Below, in pieces: positions 32,575 through 41,627 of a DNA stretch of 64,000 bases. This DNA is from Dyella sp. C11. Lineage in GTDB: Bacteria > Pseudomonadota > Gammaproteobacteria > Xanthomonadales > Rhodanobacteraceae. The translations under genes and the position numbers were made by a program. Position 1 is the first letter of the stretch; the number at the start of each line of letters is the position of its first letter. The DNA lies in assembly GCF_003121485.1 (NCBI RefSeq), contig NZ_QAVX01000010.1, positions 1 to 64,000 of the forward strand. Reading direction: 5' to 3'. The notes beneath the pieces are model-generated. The model searched no databases and was not told the DNA's origin. It saw only the letters and a program-made list of their open reading frames with translations.

Positions 32575-34080
32575 ATGCTGAAAAACCTGTTCGCGACGCA
32601 TCCGATTCAGGCGTCGCCACACGTCGACGCGGGCGAACTGCCGCACGACAGCCTCCAGGGCGAAGCCAGCCTCAAGCGCGTACTGACCGCGCGTCATCTG
32701 CTGACGCTGGGCATCGGAGCAGTAATCGGCGCCGGCATCATCGTCATCACGGGCCAGGCTGCTGCCGAACACGCCGGCCCCGCCCTCATCATCAGCTTCA
32801 TCGTCGCCGGCATCGCCTGCGCACTCGCGGGCCTGTGCTACGCCGAATTCGCCGCGATGATTCCGGTGTCGGGCAGCGCCTATGCGTACTCCTACGCCAC
32901 GCTGGGCGAAATCGTCGCCTGGTTCATCGGCTGGAACCTTGTCCTCGAATACTTGTTCGCCGTCGCAACGGTTGCCGCAGGCTGGTCCGGCTATTTCAAC
33001 GAATGCCTTTCCATCCTGGGCCACTGGACCGGGATGTCACTGGCGTTGCCGGACTACCTTTCCAGTGCGCCGCTGAAGTTCACCGACACGCATCAGATCG
33101 TCACCACCGGCGCGCTGATCAACCTGCCGGCCGTGCTCATCGTCAGTGCACTCACCTGGCTGTGCTACGTGGGCATCACGCAGTCGACCTTCGTCAACTC
33201 GCTGATCGTGACCATCAAGGTGCTGGTGATCGCGCTGTTCCTGATCTTTGCGTTCCGCTTCATCGATCCGTCCAACTGGCATCCGTTCATTCCGCCGGAA
33301 GAAGGCCCGGGCCGCTTCGGCACCAGCGGCATTTTCCGCGCCGCCGTGCTGGTGTTCTTCTCGTACGTGGGCTTCGATGCGGTGTCCACCGCCGCTGGCG
33401 AGGCGAAGAATCCGCAGCGCGACATGCCCATCGGCATTCTCGGCTCGCTGGCGATCTGCACTGTGCTGTACATCGCCATGGCGCTGACCCTGACCGGCAT
33501 CGCGCCGTATCACCTGCTGGGCACGCCGGAACCGGTGGCCACGGCGCTGAGCTTCCATCCGGAACTCAACTGGTTGAAGGCGATCGTGTCCTTCGGCGCA
33601 CTGGCCGGCCTTTCGTCGGTGATCCTGGTGATGTTGCTGGGCACTTCGCGCATCTTCTTCAGCATGGCGAAGGACGGCCTGATTCCCAAGGGCATGTCGC
33701 GCGTGCACAACAAGCACCGCACGCCGCACGTGGCAACGATCGTGGCCGGCGTGTCCGCCCTGGTGATCGCCGGCCTGTTCCCCGTGAGCATCCTCGGCGA
33801 ACTGGTGTCGATGGGCACGCTGCTGGCGTTCACCACGGTGTGCATCGGCGTGCTGATCCTGCGCTACACGCGCCCGGAACTGCCGCGTGCGTTCCGCGTG
33901 CCGGGCGGCATGCCCGGTGTCTGGCTGGTGGCCGTGCTCGGTTCGGTGATCTGCCTGTACCTGTTCTGGCAGTCGTTCCGCGCCAACTGGCCGCTGATGC
34001 TGGGCTGGACTACCTTCGGTATGCTCATCTACGCCTTCTATGGGTATTCCCATAGCAAGCTTCGCAAGCAAAACTCCTAA
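32575..34080 (+). CDS. APC-superfamily amino acid permease (CAT-like), paralogue 1
   Basis: This 501-residue inner-membrane transporter has about 12-14 hydrophobic segments. It shows the APC first-helix motif GIGAVIGAGIIVITGQAAAEHAGPA (given here only as a marker for residues 46-70), CYAEFAAMIPVSGSAYAYSY, and the loop GEAKNPQRDMPIGI. It looks like the cationic amino acid transporter/YfnA branch; the substrate is not readable. GGGGAG precedes ATG 32575. The next gene is a close paralogue, and a hairpin between them (34090-34114) may reduce read-through. Confidence 0.9.
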   Translation: MLKNLFATHPIQASPHVDAGELPHDSLQGEASLKRVLTARHLLTLGIGAVIGAGIIVITGQAAAEHAGPALIISFIVAGIACALAGLCYAEFAAMIPVSGSAYAYSYATLGEIVAWFIGWNLVLEYLFAVATVAAGWSGYFNECLSILGHWTGMSLALPDYLSSAPLKFTDTHQIVTTGALINLPAVLIVSALTWLCYVGITQSTFVNSLIVTIKVLVIALFLIFAFRFIDPSNWHPFIPPEEGPGRFGTSGIFRAAVLVFFSYVGFDAVSTAAGEAKNPQRDMPIGILGSLAICTVLYIAMALTLTGIAPYHLLGTPEPVATALSFHPELNWLKAIVSFGALAGLSSVILVMLLGTSRIFFSMAKDGLIPKGMSRVHNKHRTPHVATIVAGVSALVIAGLFPVSILGELVSMGTLLAFTTVCIGVLILRYTRPELPRAFRVPGGMPGVWLVAVLGSVICLYLFWQSFRANWPLMLGWTTFGMLIYAFYGYSHSKLRKQNS

Positions 34081-34089
34081 CCTGACACG

Positions 34090-34114
34090 GAGGGCCGGCC
34101 CAGCGCCGGCCCTC
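34090..34114 (+). terminator. Hairpin terminator or attenuator between permease paralogues
   Basis: A 10-bp stem GAGGGCCGGC/GCCGGCCCTC encloses a 5-nt loop and is followed by TGGTTTTG. It lies 9 bp after the first permease stop and 26 bp before the second start. Confidence 0.75.
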
Positions 34115-34139
34115 TGGTTTTGAAACACCAGGCCGACGC

Positions 34140-35591
34140 ATGCTCAAACAGTTACTCGCCCGCAAGACCGACTTCTCCGACGCCGACGATCCGTCGCACG
34201 GCCCCACCCTGCGCCGCACGTTAGGCCCCTGGGGCATTACCGCGCTGGGCATCGGCGCCGTCATCGGCACCGGCATTTTCGTGGTTACCGGACAGGCCGC
34301 CGCAGAACATGCCGGCCCGGCCGTGTTGATCTCTTTCATTCTTGCGGCCATCTGCAGCGGCTTTACGGCGTTGTGCTACGCCGAATTCGCCACGCTGATT
34401 CCGATCTCCGGCAGCTCGTATTCGTACGCCTACGCCACGCTGGGTGAATTGGTGGCGTGGTTCATCGGCTGGAACATGGTGCTGGAATACGGCATCTCGG
34501 CCTCGGCGGTCGCGGCAAGCTGGACGGGCTATTTCACCAGCCTGCTCGACAGTGTCGGCATCCACTTGCCCATCTCCCTGACAGAAGCGCCATTGGCGTT
34601 CACCGATGGTCATCTCGTGGCCACCGGCCACCTGATGAATCTGCCGGCCGTCGCTATCGTGCTCGCGCTCACCGCGCTGTGCTACGTCGGTATCAAGGAG
34701 TCGTCGGGCCTCAACGTGCTGATGGTCGGCCTCAAGGTGGGCCTGATCATCATCGTGGTGGTGGCGGGCTATCGCTATATCGATCCGACGAACTGGCATC
34801 CGTTCATTCCGGCCAACGAAGGTCCGGGCAAGTACGGCTGGTCGGGCATCATGCGCGGCGCGGCGATGGTGTTCTTTGCCTACATCGGCTTCGAAGCAAC
34901 ATCGACAGCGGCGCAGGAGTGCAAGAACCCGCAGCGCGACCTGCCCTTCGGCACGCTGGTGTCGCTGGTCATCTGCACCGTGCTGTACCTGGCGATGGCA
35001 GCGGTGCTCACCGGCCTCCTCTCCTACACCCAGCTCGGTACGCCAGAGCCGGTGGTGACGGCCGTGAAGAATTATCCGCAGCTCGGCTGGCTGCGCCTGG
35101 TGGTGGAGATCGGCGCGCTGATCGGCCTGTCGTCCGTGATCCTGGTGATGATCATCGCGCAGCCGCGCATTTTCATGATCATGTCGCGCGACGGCCTGCT
35201 GCCGCCGGTATTCAACCGCATCCATCCGAAGTACCGCACGCCGCATATCAACACGGTGATCACCGGCCTGGGCATCGCAGTTCTCGCCGCCGTGTTCCCG
35301 CTCGACCTGCTGGCCGACCTCACGTCGATGGGCACGCTGATCGCCTTCGTTGCGGTGTGTGCCGGCGTACTGATCCTTCGCTACACCGCGCCGCAACTTC
35401 ACCGCGGCTTCCGGGTGCCCTGGGCGTGGGTGATCTGCCCGGCCGGCGTGCTCAGCTGCCTGGCCCTGCTGGCCTTCATGAGCTGGTTCAACTGGCTTTT
35501 GATGATCATCTGGACGGTCATCGGCCTGGCCATCTACTTCGGCTACGGCATCCGTCACAGCCGCCTTCACAAGGCTCCCAAAGGGGCTTGA
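34140..35591 (+). CDS. APC-superfamily amino acid permease (CAT-like), paralogue 2
   Basis: This 483-residue inner-membrane transporter is clearly paralogous to the preceding one. The first helix region, CYAEFATLIPISGSSYSYAY, the CKNPQRDLPFG loop and WHPFIPANEGPGKYG all align with the partner (WHPFIPPEEGPGRFG). The N-termini differ: this copy lacks about 15 residues present in the first. It probably arose by tandem duplication, with possible divergence in substrate range. The substrate is not known. Confidence 0.9.
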   Translation: MLKQLLARKTDFSDADDPSHGPTLRRTLGPWGITALGIGAVIGTGIFVVTGQAAAEHAGPAVLISFILAAICSGFTALCYAEFATLIPISGSSYSYAYATLGELVAWFIGWNMVLEYGISASAVAASWTGYFTSLLDSVGIHLPISLTEAPLAFTDGHLVATGHLMNLPAVAIVLALTALCYVGIKESSGLNVLMVGLKVGLIIIVVVAGYRYIDPTNWHPFIPANEGPGKYGWSGIMRGAAMVFFAYIGFEATSTAAQECKNPQRDLPFGTLVSLVICTVLYLAMAAVLTGLLSYTQLGTPEPVVTAVKNYPQLGWLRLVVEIGALIGLSSVILVMIIAQPRIFMIMSRDGLLPPVFNRIHPKYRTPHINTVITGLGIAVLAAVFPLDLLADLTSMGTLIAFVAVCAGVLILRYTAPQLHRGFRVPWAWVICPAGVLSCLALLAFMSWFNWLLMIIWTVIGLAIYFGYGIRHSRLHKAPKGA

Positions 35592-36007
35592 TCGGCATTC
35601 GGCGGCGATCTGACGTCAACGTCGCCGAAAACGCCTTTTCAGCACACCCCTCACCCTGGGAACGAATGGTCGCCTTCGGGCGATCATTCGTGAGGCCCAG
35701 TCTTTAATATCCAAATAAGTCATTGATATTAAAGAATTTAACGAGACTTTTTCGAGAAAATTTTGGCGCCCCCGGGCCCCAAAATGCCCGGCCAGGAGTA
35801 TCATCTGTGCTCCGTGGGTTGATCACTTGGCAGTGGGCCCCGGATTGCCGCCCGGCGCGTCAGGCGGGTCAGCTCCTCGGCCTGACGCGTCTGGGCAGCA
35901 CCTTCTCTCTCACCGAAGTTCTTCGGTTCGAGTTTTCCTTGTGATGCAAAACATTCGTCGCGCGAGAAGCGCGTTGCGCGCATCACGACGAGATGGTCAG
36001 AAAAGAA
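35592..36007. other. Gene-free stretch with three palindromes
   Basis: I find no credible gene here. The stretch contains an AT-rich inverted repeat CTTTAATATC/GATATTAAAG (35702-35711, 35725-35734) and a second, ATTTTGG/CCAAAAT (35760-35766, 35779-35785). The third is CGCGTCAGGC/GCCTGACGCG (35856-35865, 35880-35889). The AT-rich part stands out from the surrounding composition. It could hold a small RNA, a regulatory site or remnants of a mobile element. Confidence 0.5.
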
Positions 36008-36031
36008 AAGGCCGGCATCGCAGCCGGCCTT
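36008..36031 (-). terminator. Rho-independent terminator of the HiPIP gene
   Basis: A 9-bp perfect stem AAGGCCGGC/GCCGGCCTT encloses a 6-nt loop. On the minus strand it is followed by TTTTCTTTTCT. It lies 23 bp past the HiPIP stop. Confidence 0.85.
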
Positions 36032-36054
36032 CGTGTTTTTGATGCCTGGAACGC

Positions 36055-36387
36055 TCAGGCTTTCTTCGGCGAATGCGAAACGCACCAACCTTTCGCATTC
36101 ACCGCCTTGCCCGGGAACAGCTGGCACGGACCGTAGCCGGTCGGGCCGCCGGAATAGAACTGGCAGTTGGAGCACACATCACCGGCCTTGTGCTTGGCAT
36201 CGGTCGTCTTGCTGGCGTCTTCGACGTAGCCCAGCGCCTTGGCGGTCGGATCCGAATCGGCCAGGTGAGGCAGGTCGGCCGCACGCGCCATGCGCGGCAA
36301 GGTGCCGATCATCGCGGCCGCAACGGCCGTGCCAGCGGCAGCCTTGAGAAAGCGGCGGCGCGATTCGATATCTTTTTCGTGCGACAT
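36055..36387 (-). CDS. High-potential iron-sulfur protein (HiPIP), Tat-exported
   Basis: HiPIPs are periplasmic one-electron carriers with a 4Fe-4S cluster. The 110-residue precursor has a twin-arginine signal SRRRFLK at residues 9-15, a hydrophobic stretch and a cleavage site near ARAAD (about residue 37). The mature part has the four Cys ligands C72, C75, C88 and C102 in CSNCQFYSG, GYGPCQLFPG and GWCVSH. ATG 36387 (MSHEKDIES) puts the RR motif at the usual distance. It is a single-gene transcript. The electron partner is unknown; the cyo oxidase in this window uses quinol, not HiPIP. Confidence 0.94.
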   Translation of the reverse strand: MSHEKDIESRRRFLKAAAGTAVAAAMIGTLPRMARAADLPHLADSDPTAKALGYVEDASKTTDAKHKAGDVCSNCQFYSGGPTGYGPCQLFPGKAVNAKGWCVSHSPKKA

Positions 36388-36514
36388 GGATCCAACCTCC
36401 ATCTGGAACATTCATCTTCGTCACGCCCGTGACGAATCTGCGCGCGATACTACCCGCCCTGCCGATAAGTCGTGAGAATGGATCGCATTTTCGACCTTTG
36501 GCAAAAAGCGGGCG

Positions 36515-36523
36515 TGGTATAGT
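36515..36523 (+). promoter_or_regulatory. Extended -10 promoter of the mtn genes
   Basis: TGGTATAGT is an extended -10 element (TGnTATAAT-like), 28 bp before the mtnB start. No convincing -35 is visible at normal spacing. Confidence 0.55.
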
Positions 36524-36534
36524 GCTTACTCATT

Positions 36535-36544
36535 TGGACGTCCA
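36535..36544. promoter_or_regulatory. Palindrome TGGACGTCCA in the mtn leader
   Basis: A perfect 10-bp palindrome lies between the -10 element and the mtnB start. Its core GACGTC is shared with the MetJ box (AGACGTCT) of enterobacteria. An operator role is inference. Confidence 0.4.
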
Positions 36545-36550
36545 TACATC

Positions 36551-37198
36551 ATGAGCCAGGTTCTTCCCGACACCATTTCGCCCGCGCTGTTTGCCGAGCG
36601 CGCCGACGCCATTGCCGATGCTGCGCGCGAACTTGCCAACGCAGGCTGGACGCCGGCGACCAGCAGCAATTTCTCGATGCGCCTGGACGGTGATCACGCT
36701 GCGATCACCATTTCCGGGCGCGACAAGGGCAAGCTGGGTCGCGACGACATCATGTTGATCGACATGCACGGCAAAGCCGTGGGCACCAGTGCGCGCCCAA
36801 GCGCCGAGACCGACCTGCACACGCAGATCTACCGCCGCTTCCCGGAGATCGGCGTGGTGCTGCACACGCACTCGCGTACGCAGAGCGTGGCATCCCGGTT
36901 CTTCGCACGCGATGGCGTCGTGAAGCTGGAAGGCTGGGAACTGCAGAAGGCCATTGCCGGCCAGACCACGCACGAGGCCGAGCTGGCGATTCCGGTGTTC
37001 CCCAACACGCAGCACATGCCGGAGCTGGTCGCCCAGGTCGAGGCATGGCTGGACAGCGGTCGTCCGCTGCATGCGTATCTCATCAACGGCCACGGCATCT
37101 ACACCTGGGGCCGCGACATGGCCGAAACGCGCCGCCACCTGGAGGCGCTGGAATTCCTGCTTGCTTGCGAAATGGATCTACGGAGGTTGTCGGCATGA
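36551..37198 (+). CDS. mtnB: Methylthioribulose-1-phosphate dehydratase
   Basis: MtnB dehydrates 5-methylthioribulose-1-phosphate in the methionine salvage pathway. The 215-residue class II aldolase-fold protein has [13 protein letters not shown], the zinc ligands in [15 protein letters not shown] and the late His in [15 protein letters not shown]. Its stop overlaps the mtnD start as ATGA. It is the first gene of an mtnB-mtnD-mtnC run with a promoter at about 36518. mtnA and mtnK are not in the window. Confidence 0.96.
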   Translation: MSQVLPDTISPALFAERADAIADAARELANAGWTPATSSNFSMRLDGDHAAITISGRDKGKLGRDDIMLIDMHGKAVGTSARPSAETDLHTQIYRRFPEIGVVLHTHSRTQSVASRFFARDGVVKLEGWELQKAIAGQTTHEAELAIPVFPNTQHMPELVAQVEAWLDSGRPLHAYLINGHGIYTWGRDMAETRRHLEALEFLLACEMDLRRLSA

Positions 37199-37761
37199 GC
37201 CGTCTGCGCATTTTCAGTGACACCCACCCCGATGCCCCGCTCTCGGTGCATAGCGACCACGCGGATATCTCCAGTGAGCTGTCGAAGATCGGCGTGCGCT
37301 TCGAGCAATGGGAAGCCAACCAGCCGATCGCACCGGGCGCCAGCCAGGAAGACGTGATTGCCGCGTATCGCGGTGACATCGAGCGCCTGATGAACGAAGA
37401 GGGCTATCAGGCCGTCGACGTGATCAGCCTCAAGCCCGACCATCCGGATCGGGCCACGCTCCGCCAGAAGTTCCTCAGCGAACACACCCACAGCGAAGAC
37501 GAAGTGCGCTTCTTCGTGGCGGGCGCCGGCCAGTTCACCCTTCATGTGGACGGCAAGGTTTACGACGTGCTGTGCGAACAGGGCGACCTGATCGGCGTGC
37601 CGGACGGCACCCCGCACTGGTTCGACATGAGCGAGTCGCCCTATTTCGTGGCCATTCGCCTGTTCACCAACAAGGAAGGCTGGGTGGCCCAGTTCACCGG
37701 CGAGGACATTGCCTTGCAGTTCCCCCGCATGGTGCCGCACGGGTCCGCCAAGGCCGCCTGA
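37195..37761 (+). CDS. mtnD: Acireductone dioxygenase
   Basis: MtnD oxidises acireductone to the 2-keto acid precursor of methionine (Fe form) or off-pathway products (Ni form). The 188-residue cupin has the metal site [15 protein letters not shown] (HxHxE) and [11 protein letters not shown] (second His). The bound metal cannot be predicted. The ATG at 37195 overlaps mtnB; a frame opening earlier inside mtnB is ignored. A 122-bp spacer with a hairpin separates it from mtnC. Confidence 0.96.
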   Translation: MSRLRIFSDTHPDAPLSVHSDHADISSELSKIGVRFEQWEANQPIAPGASQEDVIAAYRGDIERLMNEEGYQAVDVISLKPDHPDRATLRQKFLSEHTHSEDEVRFFVAGAGQFTLHVDGKVYDVLCEQGDLIGVPDGTPHWFDMSESPYFVAIRLFTNKEGWVAQFTGEDIALQFPRMVPHGSAKAA

Positions 37762-37849
37762 ACGCACAGTCCGGCTCACCGCCTGCGGGACAGGTGAACC
37801 GGGTCATGAAGCGCATGGCGAGCCCTCGCCGCGAGGGCCCGCCACCGGT

Positions 37850-37877
37850 AAGCTTGGGTACCCCGTATGCCAAGCTT
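37850..37877 (+). promoter_or_regulatory. Hairpin just upstream of mtnC
   Basis: An 8-bp perfect stem AAGCTTGG/CCAAGCTT with a 12-nt loop ends 6 bases before the ATG at 37884, where a ribosome-binding site would normally be. It may affect mtnC translation or mean that the true start is upstream. Confidence 0.4.
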
Positions 37878-37883
37878 CCCCGC

Positions 37884-38570
37884 ATGACAGTCATTCGCGC
37901 CATCGTCACCGACATTGAAGGCACCACGAGCTCGATCAGCTTCGTCAAGGACGTGCTGTTCCCGTTCGCCCACAAGCGTCTGCCCGCCTTCATCGAAACG
38001 CACGGCGACAAGCCCGAGGTCCAGTTCTGGCTGCACGAGGCCGCCGAAGAGGCCGGCATCGTCGAGGCGCCGCGTCAGGACATCATTGAGCTGCTGTTGC
38101 GCTGGATCGAGGAAGACCGCAAGTCCACCGCGCTGAAAGCCCTGCAGGGCATGATCTGGCAGGAAGGCTACGAAAGCGGCGAATACCAGGCGCACCTCTA
38201 TCCCGAAGTGTCGGCCAAGCTGCACCAGTGGCGCGCCGACGGCCTTCACCTGTACGTCTATTCCTCGGGTTCGGTACCGGCGCAGAAGCTGTTCTTCGGC
38301 TACAGCGAAGCGGGCGACCTGAAGCCTTTGTTCTCCGGTTATTTCGATACGGAAACGGGCCCGAAGCGCGAACGTCGCTCTTACGAACTCATTGCCGAGG
38401 CCATCGGCGAACAGCCGGCGCACCTGCTGTTCCTTTCCGACATCGTCGAGGAACTGGACGCCGCGAAGGCGGCCGGCTTCCGCACGGGCTGGCTGCTGCG
38501 CGAGCCCCTGGACATGCCTGAAGCGCCTCGCCACCCTGCGTATCGTTCGTTCGACGATATCGTCCTCTGA
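37884..38570 (+). CDS. mtnC: Acireductone synthase (enolase-phosphatase E1)
   Basis: MtnC enolises and dephosphorylates the diketo sugar phosphate in methionine salvage. The 228-residue HAD-family protein starts MTVIRAIVTDIEGTTSSISF with the DxxGT nucleophile motif. It continues with VYSSGSVPAQKLFFGYSEAG and LLFLSDIVEELDAAKAAGF. ATG 37884 gives the normal length but has no visible ribosome-binding site. An in-frame ATG at 37806 with AGGTG ten bases upstream would add 26 basic and Pro-rich residues. It follows mtnD in the same direction. Confidence 0.95.
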   Translation: MTVIRAIVTDIEGTTSSISFVKDVLFPFAHKRLPAFIETHGDKPEVQFWLHEAAEEAGIVEAPRQDIIELLLRWIEEDRKSTALKALQGMIWQEGYESGEYQAHLYPEVSAKLHQWRADGLHLYVYSSGSVPAQKLFFGYSEAGDLKPLFSGYFDTETGPKRERRSYELIAEAIGEQPAHLLFLSDIVEELDAAKAAGFRTGWLLREPLDMPEAPRHPAYRSFDDIVL

Positions 38571-38590
38571 GCTTCCTTCGGGTTCCCGCC

Positions 38591-39622
38591 ATGCGTATTG
38601 CCCTGACCGCCCTGCTCGCCTTTGCAGCCGGTGTACTGCTCATGGTGGGGCTGTCCCATCACGCGACGCGTGGGGCCATCGCCGTCGCCGCAAACCAGGC
38701 GCCGGCAGCGACGGAGAGCGCGCCTGCGGCCGCCAGCACGGCATCCACGGACGACGACAGCGCATCGAACGACAATTGGCCCGCGCAGGCCCCATCGCCC
38801 GAACAGGTGATGTATTCGCAGCGCACCATGGTGCACAAGGCATTGGCTGAACTTGGCCCGCGCACGCCGGGTCGTCCCAATCTCTACGTGGTGGCGTTCG
38901 GTGCCGACGGTGGCGAAGACGTGTTCCGCAATGAAGCGGAATACGCAGCCCGCATGTTTCCGCAGCGCTTCGGGCCGGATTCGCACGTGATGGTGCTGGA
39001 GAACAATCCCGGTTCGCTGGAGAAGCATCCGCTCGCCTCCTGGAGCAACCTGGAAGAAACGCTCGACGGCATCGCCAGCCTGATGAAGCCGGACGAGGAC
39101 ATCCTGCTGCTCTACCTCACCACGCATGGCGACGAAGACCACAACCTGCTCGTGGACATGGATCCCCTGCCGCTCGACCAGATTGGTGCAGGCGATCTCT
39201 CCGACATCCTCGCCAAGCGCCCCTTCAAGTGGAAGGTGGTGGTGGTGAACGCCTGTTACTCCGGTGGCTTCGTGCCGTCACTGCAAGGTGCGGGCACGCT
39301 GGTGATTACCGCGGCGCGTTCGGATCGCAGCTCATTCGGTTGCGGCAGTGACTCGGACATCACCTACTTTGGTCACGCCTGGCTGGTCGATGGCCTGAAT
39401 CGCACACCGGATTTCATGGAAGCCTTCCGCCAGGCATCCGCCGAGATCTCGCAGTGGGAAACGCGCGACAAGCTGACGCCCTCGGAACCGCAGATGAGCG
39501 TGGGCTCCGGCATCGCCGAGCAGCTCGCGTTGTGGCGCAAGCACATCACGCCCGGCCCCGTGGTGGCGTTCAAGCCCGCATCACCGGCATCGGTACTCGA
39601 TCGTCCCAGCGCCTCCCACTGA
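38591..39622 (+). CDS. C13 family (legumain-like) cysteine peptidase, membrane anchored
   Basis: This 343-residue protein has an N-terminal membrane anchor or signal (ALTALLAFAAGVLLMVGL) and an Ala/Asp/Ser-rich linker (about 35-65). A caspase-fold C13 domain follows, with the catalytic dyad His179 in LYLTTHGDEDHN and Cys222 in VVVNACYSGGF. C13 enzymes in eukaryotes are asparaginyl endopeptidases and GPI transamidase subunits; the bacterial substrates are unknown. The domain should lie in the periplasm. It begins 20 bp after mtnC, so it may be co-transcribed, with no evident metabolic link. Confidence 0.88.
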   Translation: MRIALTALLAFAAGVLLMVGLSHHATRGAIAVAANQAPAATESAPAAASTASTDDDSASNDNWPAQAPSPEQVMYSQRTMVHKALAELGPRTPGRPNLYVVAFGADGGEDVFRNEAEYAARMFPQRFGPDSHVMVLENNPGSLEKHPLASWSNLEETLDGIASLMKPDEDILLLYLTTHGDEDHNLLVDMDPLPLDQIGAGDLSDILAKRPFKWKVVVVNACYSGGFVPSLQGAGTLVITAARSDRSSFGCGSDSDITYFGHAWLVDGLNRTPDFMEAFRQASAEISQWETRDKLTPSEPQMSVGSGIAEQLALWRKHITPGPVVAFKPASPASVLDRPSASH

Positions 39623-39637
39623 GGCGCCAGCGTCAAC

Positions 39638-40756
39638 TCAGGCAGGTACCGGACTGCGGGCCTGCCAAATCCATCGCTCGGCATTCACCGGCGTTCCCTG
39701 CGCATCCAGCGGAAACAGCACGGCGCTACGCGGCGCCACGCGCAGCACGTTGCCGGCCTGCAGACCCAGTCGCGAGAGATCTTCCGTCGCCACGTCCGCC
39801 TCGATGGCCAGATCGAGCGACGCGACATGAAGATCCAGATGCGCCACGCCACCGGCGAGATAAATGTGCCGCAAGCGCGCCTCCCATGCGGGCAACGACG
39901 AAGGCACCGCCAGACGCAGCTGTTCGGGCCGCACATACGCCACGGCCGAAGTGAAGCGTCCGTGCCAGGGAGCGTCTTCCAGCACCCAGCCACCGGCGGA
40001 GAAACCCTCGCCGCCGCTTCGCACGGTGAACTTGTTCACCTTGCCGATGAACTCGCACACGAACGGCGTCGCAGGTTGCTGGTAGATCACCTCAGGCGAG
40101 CCCACCTGCTCGATGCGGCCGTTGTTCATCACCGCCACGCGGTCGGCAAGCTCCAGTGCCTCTTCCTGGTCGTGCGTCACGAAGATGGTGGTGAGTTCCA
40201 GTTCCTCGTGAAGCTCGCGCAACCAGCGACGCAACGTCACGCGAACCTGCGCATCGAGCGCGCCGAACGGTTCGTCCAGCAGCAGGATGTCCGGCTCCAC
40301 GGCCAACGCGCGAGCCAGTGCCACGCGCTGGCGCTGGCCGCCGGAGAGTTGCGCCGGATAGCGCGCCCCCATGCCTTCCAGTTGCACGCGACGCAACAAC
40401 CGGTCGACCCGTGCACGGATCTCCGTGCGCGATGGACGCGAACGCCAGGGTCGCACGCGCAGGCCGAATGCGATGTTCTCGATCACGGTGAGGTGGCGGA
40501 ACAGCGCGTAGTGCTGGAACACCATGCCGATACGGCGTTCACGTGCGGGCGTCGCGAGAAAGTCTTCTCCCTGATGCAGCGCGCTGCCGCTGTCGGGATA
40601 GTCGAGCCCTGCAAGAATGCGCAGCAACGTGGTCTTGCCCGAACCGGAAGGTCCCAGCAACGCGAGGAATTCGCCGGGCGCAATGCTCAGGCTCACATTG
40701 TCCAGCGCCTGGAATCCGGCGAAGCGGCGATACAGCCCTGACAGTTCAAGTGCCAT
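39638..40756 (-). CDS. cysA: Sulfate/thiosulfate ABC transporter ATP-binding protein CysA
   Basis: This is the ATPase subunit of the sulfate/thiosulfate importer. The 372-residue protein has Walker [15 protein letters not shown], the ABC signature [15 protein letters not shown] and Walker [13 protein letters not shown]. The switch His is in [19 protein letters not shown], and a C-terminal TOBE-like region runs from about 235 on. ATG 40756 overlaps the end of cysW by 11 bp. It is the last gene of sbp-cysT-cysW-cysA. Confidence 0.94.
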   Translation of the reverse strand: MALELSGLYRRFAGFQALDNVSLSIAPGEFLALLGPSGSGKTTLLRILAGLDYPDSGSALHQGEDFLATPARERRIGMVFQHYALFRHLTVIENIAFGLRVRPWRSRPSRTEIRARVDRLLRRVQLEGMGARYPAQLSGGQRQRVALARALAVEPDILLLDEPFGALDAQVRVTLRRWLRELHEELELTTIFVTHDQEEALELADRVAVMNNGRIEQVGSPEVIYQQPATPFVCEFIGKVNKFTVRSGGEGFSAGGWVLEDAPWHGRFTSAVAYVRPEQLRLAVPSSLPAWEARLRHIYLAGGVAHLDLHVASLDLAIEADVATEDLSRLGLQAGNVLRVAPRSAVLFPLDAQGTPVNAERWIWQARSPVPA

Positions 40757-41627
40757 GCCGTTTCCTAGTGTCCACCGGGCGCGTGCGCGGAATTTCATCG
40801 CCATAGCGCCATTCCAGCAACGTCTTCACCGCCAGCGTGAGCAGTGCGAGCAAGGCCAGCAGCGAGGCAACGGCGAACGCGCCCACGTAGTCGTATTCGT
40901 TGTATCGCATCTCCACTTCCAGCGGCATGGTGGTGGTCAATCCGCGAATATGTCCGGACACCACGGAGACCGCGCCGAATTCGCCCATCGCGCGCGCGTT
41001 GCACAACAGCACGCCGTAAAGCAGCGCCCAGCGGATGTTGGGCAAGGTGACGCGGAAAAACATTTGCCACGCACTGGCACCAAGCACACGCGCGGCCTCT
41101 TCCTCCTCGCTGCCTTGCGCCTGCATCAGCGGAATGAGTTCGCGCGCCACAAAGGGCAGCGTGACAAACATGGTTGCCAGCACCAGGCCGGGCACGGCGA
41201 AGATGATCTTGATGCCATGCTGGTCCAGCCACGGTCCGAACCAACCCTGCGCGCCGAACAACAGCACGTACACCAGACCGGACACCACCGGCGAGACGGA
41301 AAACGGCAGGTCGATGATGGCACCGAGCAACGCCTTGCCCCGGAACGCGAAACGCGTCATGGCCCACGCGGCAGCCACGCCGAACACCAGGTTTAAGGGC
41401 ACGGCAATCACCGCGACCAGCAAGGTGAGGCGAATGGCGGACAGCGCTTCGGGTTGAACAATGGCTGCCAGATACGGTTTCACGCCCTGGTCAAAGGCCT
41501 CGACAAACACCGTCGCCAAAGGCAACACCAGGAACATCACGAGGAACACCAGCGCCAACGCGATCAGCGCCACGTGCACAAGACGACGTGGCCATGCGAT
41601 GGCACGGGTGCGTGCGTGTGCATTCAT
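40746..41627 (-). CDS. cysW: Sulfate ABC transporter permease CysW
   Basis: This 293-residue inner-membrane permease has six hydrophobic segments. The cytoplasmic EAA-type coupling loop reads [23 protein letters not shown]. Other family marks are [18 protein letters not shown] and [18 protein letters not shown]. It pairs with CysT to form the sulfate channel. The start at 41627 overlaps the cysT stop (ATGA). Confidence 0.94.
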   Translation of the reverse strand: MNAHARTRAIAWPRRLVHVALIALALVFLVMFLVLPLATVFVEAFDQGVKPYLAAIVQPEALSAIRLTLLVAVIAVPLNLVFGVAAAWAMTRFAFRGKALLGAIIDLPFSVSPVVSGLVYVLLFGAQGWFGPWLDQHGIKIIFAVPGLVLATMFVTLPFVARELIPLMQAQGSEEEEAARVLGASAWQMFFRVTLPNIRWALLYGVLLCNARAMGEFGAVSVVSGHIRGLTTTMPLEVEMRYNEYDYVGAFAVASLLALLALLTLAVKTLLEWRYGDEIPRTRPVDTRKRHGT

